Source of the DNA: Candidatus Nitrosocosmicus sp.
Lineage (GTDB): Archaea > Thermoproteota > Nitrososphaeria > Nitrososphaerales > Nitrososphaeraceae
Assembly (NCBI GenBank): GCA_029194465.1
Contig: JARFXS010000027.1
Span: 1 to 35,282 of the forward strand
DNA: 35,282 nucleotides
Direction: 5' to 3'
The notes beneath the pieces are model-generated. The model ran no database searches. It worked only from the letters and a program-made list of their open reading frames with translations, and was not told the DNA's origin. Position numbers and translations under genes: made by a program. Positions 17,267 through 25,356 of the stretch are shown here, one piece after another. Positions within the stretch are counted from its first letter, which is position 1. Every line of letters starts with the position of its first letter.

Positions 17267-18973
17267 TTGCTAAAAAAAACAAGTAGTAAATTATTTGTTT
17301 TATTTGCTTTTTGTATGTTTTTATTACTTTATTCAAATCATTTTACAATTAAATTATCATATGGAGCATACGCAAAAGCTCCTGTAGCACCCAATGGACC
17401 AACTGTAAAAGATAAACAGCTCAGTGTGGAAAAAGTAACCGACGGATTAGAAAAGCCTACGAGTATGGCATTTTTAGGACCTAATGATATACTAGTCACT
17501 GAAAAAGAGACTGGAAGGGTAATGCATGTTTTAGATGGACAGATACAGGATACACCAGTACTTGATGTATCTGTGGCTACTGACATAGAAAGAGGTTTAC
17601 TAGGTATTGCTTTAGCTAAACAACCAGATGGAAAAATCTATGTTTTCCTATCTTATACTGAATCGGGCAACGATGCAGATGGTAGTGATTTTGAAGACAA
17701 TGTTGACCCATTAGGTAACAGATTATATCGATATGAATATGTTGACGGGCAACTGGAAAATCCCACTCTGTTACTAGATCTTACCGCAATTCCAGATAAT
17801 GGCAGAGGGGAACACAATGGAGGCAAAATCCGAATTGGTCCAGATAATAACGTTTACTATATAGTAGGAGAAGTGGGAGGACATAGAACCCAAGCACAGA
17901 ATATTGAAGATGGTCCAGAGCCAAATGGACTGGGCGGTGTACTCAGAGTTACTCAGGATGGTGATATTGTAAAAGGCGATGTCATATTTGGCGATGAATC
18001 TCCTCTTAATTTGTACTATGCAATGGGCATTCGCAACAGTTTTGGTATGGACTTTGATCCCGTTACCGATAACTTATGGGATACTGAGAATGGTCCCACG
18101 GCGGGCGATGAAATCAATTTAGTCTTTCCTGGCTTTAATGGAGGATGGTCATTAATTCAAGGATTTTCAAAGGATGACCTTCTTGGAACTGGAGCATCAC
18201 CTGATGACTTGGTATATTTTGGGAAAGGATCATATTCAGAGCCAAAATTCTCTTGGGTTACACCAATAGGCATTACAGCATTGGAATTCCTGAATTCTAG
18301 TAAGTTAGGAACAGGGTATCAGAATAACATGTTTGTAGGCGACATAAATAATGGTCTTTTGTATCGGTTTATTCTTAATGAGGCACGAAATGACCTATCC
18401 TTTAATGATGGATATGAAGAAAACACAGCACTACTTGTAGATAGAGAAGTTAACGACCCCAAAGAAAATCAACCCATAGTATTTGGTCAAGGTTTTGGCG
18501 GCATAACAGACCTACAAACAGGTCCAGATGGATACCTTTATGTATTAAGTTATACTGGTTCTCTATTTAGAATCTTGCCTTCTGCTAGTAGTACAACAAA
18601 TGGGACCAATACAGCTCCCATCGGTACTACTACTAAAGGTCAACCACAAGAACAATTGTATAATAATGAACAAACTGATTCTCAGAATGACAATTCTGTT
18701 CCTGCAGTCATAGTAGGAATAAACGGTGATAATTCATACTCCCCAAATCCTATTTCGATAGAAAAAGGTCAAACAATTACTTGGTATAATGGCGATACTA
18801 TATCCCATACAGTAACCTCAGGACAAGATAATGACAAGGATGCAGGAGAGGCCTTTGATTCAGATGCAATAATACCCAACCAATATTTCAGCTTTAAATT
18901 TGATGATTCCGGTGAATACCAATACTATTGCATTTATCACCCTTCAATGGTAGGTGAAATCATAGTAGATTAA
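17267..18973 (+). CDS. secreted PQQ-type sugar dehydrogenase fused to a C-terminal cupredoxin
   Basis: A 568-residue exported protein. Signal peptide (about 1-36, ending AYAKA), then a six-bladed beta-propeller of the GdhB/soluble aldose sugar dehydrogenase family (about 48-440). Landmarks are GLLGIALAKQP, GEHNGGKIRIGPDN with the likely catalytic His183, and ENGPTAGDEINLV. A Thr/Asn/Gln-rich linker (about 442-475) leads to a plastocyanin-like domain (478-568) with type 1 copper ligands His514 (SHTVTSG), Cys555, His558 and Met561 (CIYHPSM). The fusion would pass electrons from a PQQ-oxidised sugar or alcohol directly to copper. TTG start, the only one giving a basic n-region; AT-rich TATA-like sequence 27-36 bp upstream. 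PQQ binding is inferred. Confidence 0.85.
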   Translation: MLKKTSSKLFVLFAFCMFLLLYSNHFTIKLSYGAYAKAPVAPNGPTVKDKQLSVEKVTDGLEKPTSMAFLGPNDILVTEKETGRVMHVLDGQIQDTPVLDVSVATDIERGLLGIALAKQPDGKIYVFLSYTESGNDADGSDFEDNVDPLGNRLYRYEYVDGQLENPTLLLDLTAIPDNGRGEHNGGKIRIGPDNNVYYIVGEVGGHRTQAQNIEDGPEPNGLGGVLRVTQDGDIVKGDVIFGDESPLNLYYAMGIRNSFGMDFDPVTDNLWDTENGPTAGDEINLVFPGFNGGWSLIQGFSKDDLLGTGASPDDLVYFGKGSYSEPKFSWVTPIGITALEFLNSSKLGTGYQNNMFVGDINNGLLYRFILNEARNDLSFNDGYEENTALLVDREVNDPKENQPIVFGQGFGGITDLQTGPDGYLYVLSYTGSLFRILPSASSTTNGTNTAPIGTTTKGQPQEQLYNNEQTDSQNDNSVPAVIVGINGDNSYSPNPISIEKGQTITWYNGDTISHTVTSGQDNDKDAGEAFDSDAIIPNQYFSFKFDDSGEYQYYCIYHPSMVGEIIVD

Positions 18974-19122
18974 GTATTACACGGTAATTCATTCTATGGA
19001 GCATAAATATGAGAATTTCGATAAAACAGTACATGATTTTAAGAATGGCATATGTCCATCACAATACATTCCACTCTTTTAATTGAGTATCACTTGTTTT
19101 TATACAATACCAGATTACAATA

Positions 19123-19310
19123 TCAACGAAGATTCTTTTTGAAAGTAGATTTTAATGTGTCATCTGAATCGGGTTTTGATTTTATATCCAAAGGACTTGA
19201 TACAGTTATAGTCCCTCCCTCTCTATTGGTAATATAGACAGATTTGTTTGTTGGATTGTAAATAATATCTCATGATCTTTGCCTACTTTTACGGCATCCG
19301 ACACCTTATT
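19123..19310 (-). pseudogene. 3' remnant of a YVTN-family beta-propeller gene
   Basis: On the minus strand NKVSDAVKVGKDHEI, then after a one-base shift YNPTNKSVYITNREGG, TITVSSPLDIKSKPDSDDT, ending KNLR and a stop at 19123-19125. The YNPxNxxVYITNxxGGTITV pattern is the signature of YVTN surface beta-propeller repeats. Only about one repeat remains, with stops upstream. The open frame on the other strand (19052-19237) is its shadow. Confidence 0.6.
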
Positions 19311-19588
19311 TTATTAGCTACCTATCATACATACAGTTTCTGTCGTTTATTAATTACATAGATTTTTTTATTTGAATAAGTGTAATTAGAATAAGGTGCA
19401 GGGGACACTTTTATGTTCTTTATACTTTATTTCTAAAATATTATTTTTAGATTCAGTGATGTAGATAAAACTGAGACAAACAAATAATACCGTAAAACGG
19501 AAAAGTAATAAATTTCTCATTTCTAAAGTCGATGATACCAGTAAATATGTTTAGGGAACATCATTTGATATGCTTCATATATCGTGAA

Positions 19589-20953
19589 TTACAACCAACC
19601 AAGCACTTTTGCAGAAGCAGACGCAGCATCATCTAGAGATCGTTTAGGGTCCGCCCCCTTATAGAAAACGCCATCTAGTGCATCCTTCACAAACTCAGCT
19701 ATCTGGGGATACTCCCTGATATTGGGTCTCTCATGCCCAGAGGGAATCATTGAAATCAAATCATTATAATAAGGTATAACCCTCATTGGTTCTTCCGAAA
19801 AAGGGCCTTCGCCAATAGGGATCTGAGTCGGCAAATTTGCATGGTTTACGAGGTATGGACCAAGAATATCTGGTTCTAGCATAATTGTAATTAGCTCCCA
19901 TGCGAGATCCTTGTGAGTTGAAGTTGAAGGTATACTGAACAACCAGCCCCCCATTAAGGTAGAAGTTTGATTGTCTTCATGTGGAACAGGAAACATTGGT
20001 ATAAATCCGACCCTCTCTTCAAATGCAGATCGGTTATCTGCAGTAGTTATAGGTATGTGATGCTGTAGGGCTTCTATCATTACAGCAAATTTTCGATCAA
20101 GAAACTCCTCTCCCCAATAATGATTCTTTTGAGGTTTTATGCCCGCATCCACCTGATCCTTTATAAACTTCATCGCCTCTACTCCTTCGCTGTTGTTAAA
20201 AGCAGGAAACCAGTAAGTACCTTTTGTGGGATGCCCTTCTCTCTCCTCCAAGATATTTCCACCAAGCATCCAAATATATGGATACCATAGATCAGGGGAA
20301 TGTCCAGCTCCTGTAAGATGAATTCCTTCTATCCCTTTAGGTCGAAGCACCGAATCTAATTGCTTTGCCGCGGCGATATATCCATCCCATGTCTTTAGTG
20401 AGTAAGGATCAACAGAAGCCTCTTCTAGTAAATCCTTCCAGTACCAAATTCCTCTTACATCAGTCCATGCCCAAATGCCATAGATATTCTTATCTACTGC
20501 ACCGCCATCCCAATTTACTTCATACCAATCTTTCTGACGACCCCAGGTTTGTGTGTAGTTTGTAAGATCCGCAATTAACCGGTCCTCAGCAAACTCTCCA
20601 AGCCAGATTTGGTCAAGCGTAATAAGATCAATTGGGATGTGTTCCGAAAGAGTCGATAATAACTTCTCTCTTGTTTCATTATAAGGAAAAGTTCTGTAGT
20701 CGATGTTGATGGTAATATCAGGATGTCCCTCTCTAAGCCTATCCAGAGCTGGCCCAATCAGCGAATTCCACCTTGCTGGATCGCCTTGGTCTTCAAGGAT
20801 TGCGGAAAGTGTGACATTTTCTTTGTCCGACGAGTTATCCATCTGCTGCAAATTACTTCCAAAACTCAATGAATGATTCGCTAAAATGGAAACTGCTAGT
20901 ACCCCTATAGCGGTAATAAGCGCGGATCTTAGCAATCTTATAGTGACATACAT
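19589..20953 (-). CDS. extracellular solute-binding protein, family 1 (sugar-type)
   Basis: About 454 residues. N-terminal signal/anchor (RLLRSALITAIGVLAVSILA), then a two-lobed substrate-binding protein of the maltose/trehalose type: VTLSAILEDQGDPARW, HIPIDLITLDQIWLGEFAED, YGIWAWTDVRGIWYWKDLLEEA, GIEGIHLTGAGHSPD, WYPYIWMLGGNIL, AVMIEALQH, STLMGGWLFSIP. The ATG at 20953 is 12 bp from a TATA-like sequence (20961-20970), so the TTG at 20935 (leaderless) is an attractive real start; the longer frame to 21046 overlaps the divergent gene and is unlikely. No permease or ATPase gene lies nearby. Divergent from the Cache gene, suggesting a partner role in sensing. Confidence 0.85.
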   Translation of the reverse strand: MYVTIRLLRSALITAIGVLAVSILANHSLSFGSNLQQMDNSSDKENVTLSAILEDQGDPARWNSLIGPALDRLREGHPDITINIDYRTFPYNETREKLLSTLSEHIPIDLITLDQIWLGEFAEDRLIADLTNYTQTWGRQKDWYEVNWDGGAVDKNIYGIWAWTDVRGIWYWKDLLEEASVDPYSLKTWDGYIAAAKQLDSVLRPKGIEGIHLTGAGHSPDLWYPYIWMLGGNILEEREGHPTKGTYWFPAFNNSEGVEAMKFIKDQVDAGIKPQKNHYWGEEFLDRKFAVMIEALQHHIPITTADNRSAFEERVGFIPMFPVPHEDNQTSTLMGGWLFSIPSTSTHKDLAWELITIMLEPDILGPYLVNHANLPTQIPIGEGPFSEEPMRVIPYYNDLISMIPSGHERPNIREYPQIAEFVKDALDGVFYKGADPKRSLDDAASASAKVLGWL

Positions 20954-20960
20954 AGCCAAA

Positions 20961-21009
20961 TATATAAGCCTAAATTCAAATTCGCACCCATCCCAGAACT
21001 GGTTAATAA
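20961..21009. promoter_or_regulatory. divergent promoter pair
   Basis: A minus-strand TATA-like GGCTTATATATT (about 20961-20971) for the solute-binding protein and a plus-strand GGTTAATAAG (21000-21009) for the Cache gene lie about 40 bp apart, back to back. Initiation at the two should compete or be co-regulated. Confidence 0.4.
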
Positions 21010-21038
21010 GAACTAGATGGTAATAATAATGGGTCTGA

Positions 21039-22205
21039 TTGGACAAAGTTAAGAAAATTGGTATAATATCAGTAATCTTGATTTTATCTCTATCCGTAGG
21101 ATTACTTATCTACAATCAGAGCATCACTGAGGAATCGGTTAGAGACAGGTTCATTGAGGAGGAGAAGGAGAGGCAGCTTGAGTCCACAAAGAGCATTTCC
21201 AATCATATCCAGTCAGATCTTAATCTTGTAATTACTATGTTGGATGGATTGGCTACATCTAAATACTTTCAAGAAGGTGATTTAATGGGAACAGAACCAG
21301 AAACGTTACTAAAAGAAAAATACTCCGGCTACAACGAAATTGTAAATCGGCTCTTTGTGATTGACAAGGATGGTGTAGTACGCATGAGCTTAGCACCTAG
21401 AGGAACTGAAACCTTCCTTGGACAAGATTTCTCGCTAAGAAATTGGGTCAGAGACACCAAGACCAACCTCAGTCTAACACTATCTGGCGGATTTGAAAGA
21501 CAGGGTATCTATAGGGAATTCATAACATATCCAATAGTCAATAGAGAATCGAACGAATATTTAGGCATGGTAGGAGCCGCTATTCCCACCGAGCCCTTTT
21601 TTGCAAAATATGGAAATGTGGAACTCGGGGACAGACAATTTCTGGTCGCTTTTGATCGATCTGGGACTATCCTAGCCAATGGTGCGGACAAGAAATTGAT
21701 GGGGCAGAACTATTTTGGGGACTATGTACAGGATTTTATAAATCGCAATTCAATATTGAACAATCTGACGCGCGCTCTCATGATGGGCAACCCGGGCTAC
21801 GCTATTTATGACTATGGTAGAGGAGAAAGACTGACTACTCAATCTCCAGTCATCATCGGAGATAGACCTGAATTTTTCATACAGATTGTAACACCGACGG
21901 ACCAAATTCACTCACAAATCCGACATGTAATTTCCGCCGAGAATATAAAGATGATAACTTTATTTACTTCAACCTTTGCCGCCGTAGTAGTATTGATAAT
22001 ACTTTTAGCTAAGTGGAACAACACTCTCATTAAAGAAGTTGAAAAAAAAACGAGAGAACTGTTTGAGGCTGAAAAAAGAAGAAAGGAAATAGAGGAATCC
22101 CTCGAGTCGATGAAAGAATATGTAAATGATGTATTGAAGGAGGCAAAAACTGCCATGGATATCAGGAGATTCAGAGGCTTTGGAGGAAGAAAAAGCTTAT
22201 TCTAA
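21039..22205 (+). CDS. two-TM dCache sensor protein without a kinase domain
   Basis: A 388-residue membrane protein: TM1 (about 7-26), an extracellular double-Cache ligand-binding domain (about 35-300; NRLFVIDKDGVVRMSLAP, FLGQDFSLRNWV, YREFITYPIVN, YLGMVGAAIP, FLVAFDRSGTILANGAD, FFIQIVTPTDQI), TM2 (about 303-325), and a cytoplasmic coiled coil rich in Glu/Lys (about 327-375) ending RFRGFGGRKSLF. This is the N-terminal half of many thaumarchaeal sensor kinases, but the protein stops before any HAMP, PAS or HisKA/ATPase domain, and no such domain follows downstream. TTG start; an in-frame ATG is absent. It pairs divergently with the solute-binding protein, hinting at binding-protein-mediated sensing. 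Confidence 0.8.
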   Translation: MDKVKKIGIISVILILSLSVGLLIYNQSITEESVRDRFIEEEKERQLESTKSISNHIQSDLNLVITMLDGLATSKYFQEGDLMGTEPETLLKEKYSGYNEIVNRLFVIDKDGVVRMSLAPRGTETFLGQDFSLRNWVRDTKTNLSLTLSGGFERQGIYREFITYPIVNRESNEYLGMVGAAIPTEPFFAKYGNVELGDRQFLVAFDRSGTILANGADKKLMGQNYFGDYVQDFINRNSILNNLTRALMMGNPGYAIYDYGRGERLTTQSPVIIGDRPEFFIQIVTPTDQIHSQIRHVISAENIKMITLFTSTFAAVVVLIILLAKWNNTLIKEVEKKTRELFEAEKRRKEIEESLESMKEYVNDVLKEAKTAMDIRRFRGFGGRKSLF

Positions 22206-22654
22206 CTTAGATAGAAATTTCCAACATGATAAAATAAATATGTTTTATCATTTTTTTATCCATTTGTTTGTAGATCCTGTTTAAAAGAATTATTATGCAA
22301 TGTGGGTTTGGTGCGATTTAATATGCTAGCACTCATCAATTAGAATTCTATTAAAATAAGAATAACCAAGCTTTAACGCTTTCGAATGTTCCTCGTACTC
22401 ACTAGAGATAAATATGTTACTATAAATAGAGATCGGCTTCGGTGGATTAAGTCCCTTATGGTATATGGGTTCGGCAGTATGTAAAACAAATATGACCCGA
22501 TTTTATAATTTCGATGAATTAATTAGGTCTTTTAAGATTGTAAGATTATTATAGATTCCAATATTTTTCAAATAATACTCGTAGAACGAGCATCGCATGG
22601 TTTTTGTTAGAGGATGCTACAAATATTTATCTACTTTGATCATGTTTCATTAAG
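22206..22654. other. gap containing repeat R3
   Basis: Downstream of the Cache gene. Contains only the full-length dispersed repeat R3 (22416-22499); no coding remnant seen. Confidence 0.4.
22416..22499 (+). repeat. dispersed repeat copy R3 (extended form, type A right arm)
   Basis: GTTACTATAAATAGAGATCG, GCTTCGGTGGATTAAGTCCC, TTATGGTATATGGGTTCGG, CAGTATGTAAAACAAATATG, ACCC. It aligns end to end with R7 (30276-30359). Confidence 0.85.
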
Positions 22655-23274
22655 TCAAATAAAGCAAGTTGACTTAATACTTTTTAATGCTATATGTTTC
22701 CGGGATATAACCATCGTCTGAAGATACGGCTCAAAATAGGAAAGTGCAAAATAGGTAAGCAAAACTACTAGTATAACACTAAAAATTGCAGTGTTTGCAA
22801 GTGGGACCATTCGCCGATAAATGGACTCAAGAGATATCGTGATGTCATGCTAATAACAAAGGCAAAGAAGATAACAATAGCCATTTTCCATCTTGGTGGT
22901 GGAGATTGGCTAAGGGTTTTCAAGCCTGGAAAAGTAACAAGTTTCCAAACCGGTTGATGTTTCATATTGCCTGGTAGAGTATTGGTTTACTTCGTCTATT
23001 GTTTTAATGTTTTCTTAGAATTATCCCATTTTCCATATTCCTTTGTTATCAAATTTGCGGATTATATATCGATAGACGATTTACCCTCACCGGAATGATT
23101 ATTGTAATGCTACGATATCCCGGCGCGCTTTTCTGAAGTGCTGAATAATTACTTTGTAATTGTCGTAATCTTTCTCATATCAAGGTTTTATATTCTACAT
23201 ATTGCAAGTGACTTCATTCCATGGATGTCTGACATTTTATTCGCATCATTTATTGCTATTCTCTTGTTTGACAT
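22655..23274 (-). pseudogene. decayed ABM (antibiotic biosynthesis monooxygenase)-type membrane protein
   Basis: Pieces in three frames line up, in order, with the ABM-domain/C-terminal TM family. ATG 23274 starts MSNKRIAINDANKMSDIHGM and soon stops. Then EKDYDNYKVIIQHFRKA, APGYRSITIIIPVRVN, EVNQYSTRQYETSTGLE, GLKTLSQSPPPRWKMAIV, TSRYLLSPFI, and after another shift MVPLANTAIFSVILVVLL, TYFALSYFEPYLQ, ending at 22655. STGLE...PPPRWKMA followed by two TM helices is the family hallmark. At least three frameshifts and several stops show true decay. Confidence 0.65.
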
Positions 23275-23444
23275 ATGTCTTGCGGAATAAATTTGTCATC
23301 TGACCTTAAGCCCCCTGGACCATATCAGGTAAGATAGAACCTTGCATATATGTTTTGTGTTATTTTTACATTAAAATGCAAATTGATATTGGTTAATAGC
23401 GAACCGGAATAGCAGTTTTATAAAGGATACATTGAGAACTGTTG

Positions 23445-23500
23445 GATCAGGTTCCCCTCTGGTATAAGGGTTCGGTATTCTCTAATACATTTGTTATACT
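23445..23500 (+). repeat. dispersed repeat copy R4 (degenerate)
   Basis: GGATCAGGTTCCCC, then TCTGGTATAAGGGTTCGGTA and TAATACATTTG. It matches the central insert and part of the right arm of R3/R7; the left arm is not evident. Confidence 0.5.
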
Positions 23501-23555
23501 ATTAATTTGTATGATATGTTGCCTACCAGTAAGGCCTATAGTTTATTATTTTTGA

Positions 23556-23635
23556 ATTTACCCATGAGAAGAGGCTATGGATGAAGCATTCTCATAGGCG
23601 AGAGAGACATTGGTTCAAATTCTCCAATTAAAGCA
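23556..23635 (+). pseudogene. possible tRNA-Met-like remnant
   Basis: AGCATTCTCATAGGCG contains CAT in an anticodon-loop-like context, followed after about 13 nt by a T-loop-like GGTTCAAATTCTCC. No acceptor or paired anticodon stem can be drawn. Weak; it may be chance. Confidence 0.2.
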
Positions 23636-23861
23636 ATGTAGACTTAAATTTAAGCAAGAATAAGTTCTAGCATTCGCAGCTAGTAAGAATGAAAACGTAT
23701 TATGTCTTTTGGTATTGCGAAGAAGTTACTCCTGTCAATACTCGAAGTGCGAATTATGGTGATTGATCTCCTATACTATAATCATTAAAAAATTGTTCAT
23801 TATTGGAGGGCTCCGCCCCGAACATCTGTTACTGCCATTGTTTTGGCTTATTTAAAGACTT

Positions 23862-23910
23862 TACAGATCTGTAGCGGGTTCGGTGGTATGTGAAATAAAA
23901 TTTGACCCCA
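23862..23910 (+). repeat. dispersed repeat copy R5 (short form, type A right arm)
   Basis: TTACAGATCTGTAGCGGG, TTCGGTGGTATGTGAAATAA, AATTTGACCCC. The left arm differs in sequence from R6 but is again self-complementary (TACAGA/TCTGTA). Confidence 0.75.
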
Positions 23911-24234
23911 ACTTGAAACTTAGTTATCTGGTTCCGTTAAATTGTCAATATGTAGTAATTTTGCACAGAAAGGTAACTTTTAAAAGATTAATTTACCACA
24001 ACCTTTAACATCAGTTTTCATCTGTAAAATCACCTGGCTCGAGTTACTTTACTTAGTTTCCGACCATTGTTAATATTGATAGATAACCAAAATTCTCATC
24101 ATTTAAAATACGATTAATTTATCAATATCATCGATCTGAATCTTTCTCCTTTGCTCGAGGCAATATTTGCTACCACAAAACTAGACATGAAATACAAAGT
24201 GAGAATTATTTAGAAAGAAAGAATAGGAAGTAAG

Positions 24235-24297
24235 ATAGAAATGAGGCAGGAAAGCATTATGGGAGTGCATGCCATCTTTGCATCACCTCATTTCTAT
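24235..24297 (+). repeat. hairpin 1: perfect 12-bp inverted repeat
   Basis: ATAGAAATGAGG (24235-24246) and its exact complement CCTCATTTCTAT (24286-24297), with 39 nt between. The intervening part contains a smaller ATGG/CCAT hairpin. Followed by ATAATGACG. Confidence 0.8.
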
Positions 24298-24376
24298 ATA
24301 ATGACGCTTCAAGACTACTTCAAATAGAACTTGAGTAAACTGAATTGTTTATGATAGTTTATAACAATAATAAAAT

Positions 24377-24444
24377 ATCTAGAAATGAAGAAAATAAGAC
24401 GCTATCGTGGTTAGAATGCAACATCCTACTCCTCATTCCTAGAT
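24377..24444 (+). repeat. hairpin 2: 12-bp inverted repeat, one mismatch
   Basis: ATCTAGAAATGA (24377-24388) and TCATTCCTAGAT (24433-24444). The arms resemble hairpin 1 (AGAAATGA ... TCATT.CTA) and it too is followed by AATGACG, about 140 bp further on. Confidence 0.7.
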
Positions 24445-24520
24445 AATGACGTTTGCTAAACTAAGGAAGATTAAGCAAACGAACATGAATAAAATAGTAT
24501 TTAACGATAATAGAATAAGA

Positions 24521-24541
24521 TGAGGCGACACTACAGCCTCA
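24521..24541 (+). repeat. hairpin 3: short TGAGGC stem-loop
   Basis: TGAGGC, loop GACACTACA, GCCTCA. It shares the TGAGG...CCTCA core of hairpin 1, and its right arm overlaps the stop codon of a minus-strand remnant. Confidence 0.6.
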
Positions 24542-24672
24542 CATATATGATGAAAAGTCTGATTCAGGCACTAACTCTATGAATTTATCATATTGTTTTC
24601 ATAAATGTAAATCCATTCTTAGCCACTGTGTTTTTTCAGTCTCATCTGAATACTGCAGCAATATTAAATCGT
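24539..24672 (-). pseudogene. unassigned coding remnant
   Basis: One minus-strand frame reads DLILLQYSDETEKTQWL, RMDLHL, stop, KQYDKFIELVPESDFSSYM and ends at 24539-24541. The acidic, Trp/Tyr-containing composition is protein-like and the frame continues across a single TGA. No start codon is seen because repeat R6 abuts the 5' side. Family unknown. Confidence 0.35.
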
Positions 24673-24720
24673 TACTATAAACAGTAGCGGGTTCGGTGGT
24701 AAGTGTAACAAATTTGACTT
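24670..24720 (+). repeat. dispersed repeat copy R6 (short form, type A right arm)
   Basis: CGTTACTATAAACAGTAGCG, GGTTCGGTGGTAAGTGTAAC, AAATTTGACTT. The left arm folds as CGTTACT, loop ATAAAC, AGTAGCG (seven pairs, one G-U). Confidence 0.85.
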
Positions 24721-24792
24721 GTTTCATTCGCCCACCCTAGCAAACCGTATCTGCTTTTTCAAAACTAGCATATGATAGTAAACACGAGGTTA

Positions 24793-24814
24793 TGGTGCAG
24801 AGTGGGACTCGAAT
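24793..24814 (-). pseudogene. tRNA 3'-end fragment with CCA
   Basis: The minus strand reads ATTCGAGTCCCACTCTGCACCA without its first or last bases being contiguous with a tRNA: TTCGAGT T-loop, CCCAC, then TCTGCA and CCA. No 5' T-stem strand (GTGGG) precedes it. It has the look of an attachment-site-type tRNA 3' piece. Confidence 0.35.
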
Positions 24815-24856
24815 ATATACTATATACACACAAATTCATCTAGTATATTTTTAAAA

Positions 24857-24930
24857 GGCCCAGGAGGAGGGGTTTGAACCCCATCTTGAATTCACAATTC
24901 ATAGTCTGAATTTCTAATTATTAGAGTCAA
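24857..24930 (-). pseudogene. tRNA-His-like remnant lacking its 5' acceptor strand
   Basis: The minus strand has a D-arm-like TCTAATAATTAGA, an anticodon-loop-like TTGTGAA (GTG = His) within ATGAA/TTCAA, a T-arm GGGGTTCAAACCCC, and a 3' end TCCTCCTGGGCC. The variable region is too short and no CCTGGGCC-complementary 5' strand is found upstream, so it cannot be a functional tRNA. It lies 43 bp from another tRNA 3' fragment on the same strand. Confidence 0.4.
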
Positions 24931-25356
24931 GTTGTTTGATATTCTGATTCTACATATCCTCAGAGTTTTGAATTTATGTATGTTCGATGTTACTTCTCCT
25001 GAGACCTAGTTTTTGAATGTTATTTTTGAATTGGATGCTACAAATGAGAATTGATTATTAAAGGAATCGAAAAGAGCAACCATAATGATATCCAGTTAAG
25101 CCTGCATCGCAAACTACCTATAAATGGAAAGTAAATTTAATTTAGAACACCTTTGGGTATTCTATTTAATCAACTGCAATTCATAGTAGTCAGATAATCA
25201 GCCAACATCCGGATAATGACAATATGTTTTATAAATTACATGGGATGTATGATTAAATCAACTTTTATGTAAAAGAAAGACCTTTTTATTACATCGTCTT
25301 TGTGTATAAGAGATTATCCATGCAAAACAAGAACATTGTAACTAAAAATGTAATCT

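Larger units (their letters stand above)
23275..25356. other. 2-kb gene-free region with repeats, hairpins and tRNA-like pieces
   Basis: No intact gene. It holds dispersed repeats R4-R6, three related hairpins (24235-24541), an unassigned coding remnant (24539-24672), and tRNA-like fragments near 23560, 24793 and 24857. The right end is the promoter region of the decayed Cache gene. Confidence 0.6.

Noticed and set aside
19052..19237. Plus-strand 61-codon frame
   Set aside because: Antisense to the YVTN-propeller remnant, whose translation is clearly the protein-like one.
21039..22205. Truncated sensor histidine kinase pseudogene
   Set aside because: The downstream 450 bp contain no kinase sequence in any frame seen, and the ORF is otherwise intact, so a stand-alone Cache protein is the simpler reading.
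23692..23770. Plus-strand 24-codon ORF MKTYYVFWYCEEV
   Set aside because: Too short, no promoter, no pattern beyond chance.
24103..24177. Minus-strand FCGSKYCLEQRRKIQIDDID, a zinc-ribbon-like tail
   Set aside because: Only one Cys pair, no start and a stop directly upstream; may be a remnant but too short to claim.
24857..24930. Functional tRNA-His
   Set aside because: The acceptor 5' strand is missing and the variable loop is too short, so it was listed only as a remnant.
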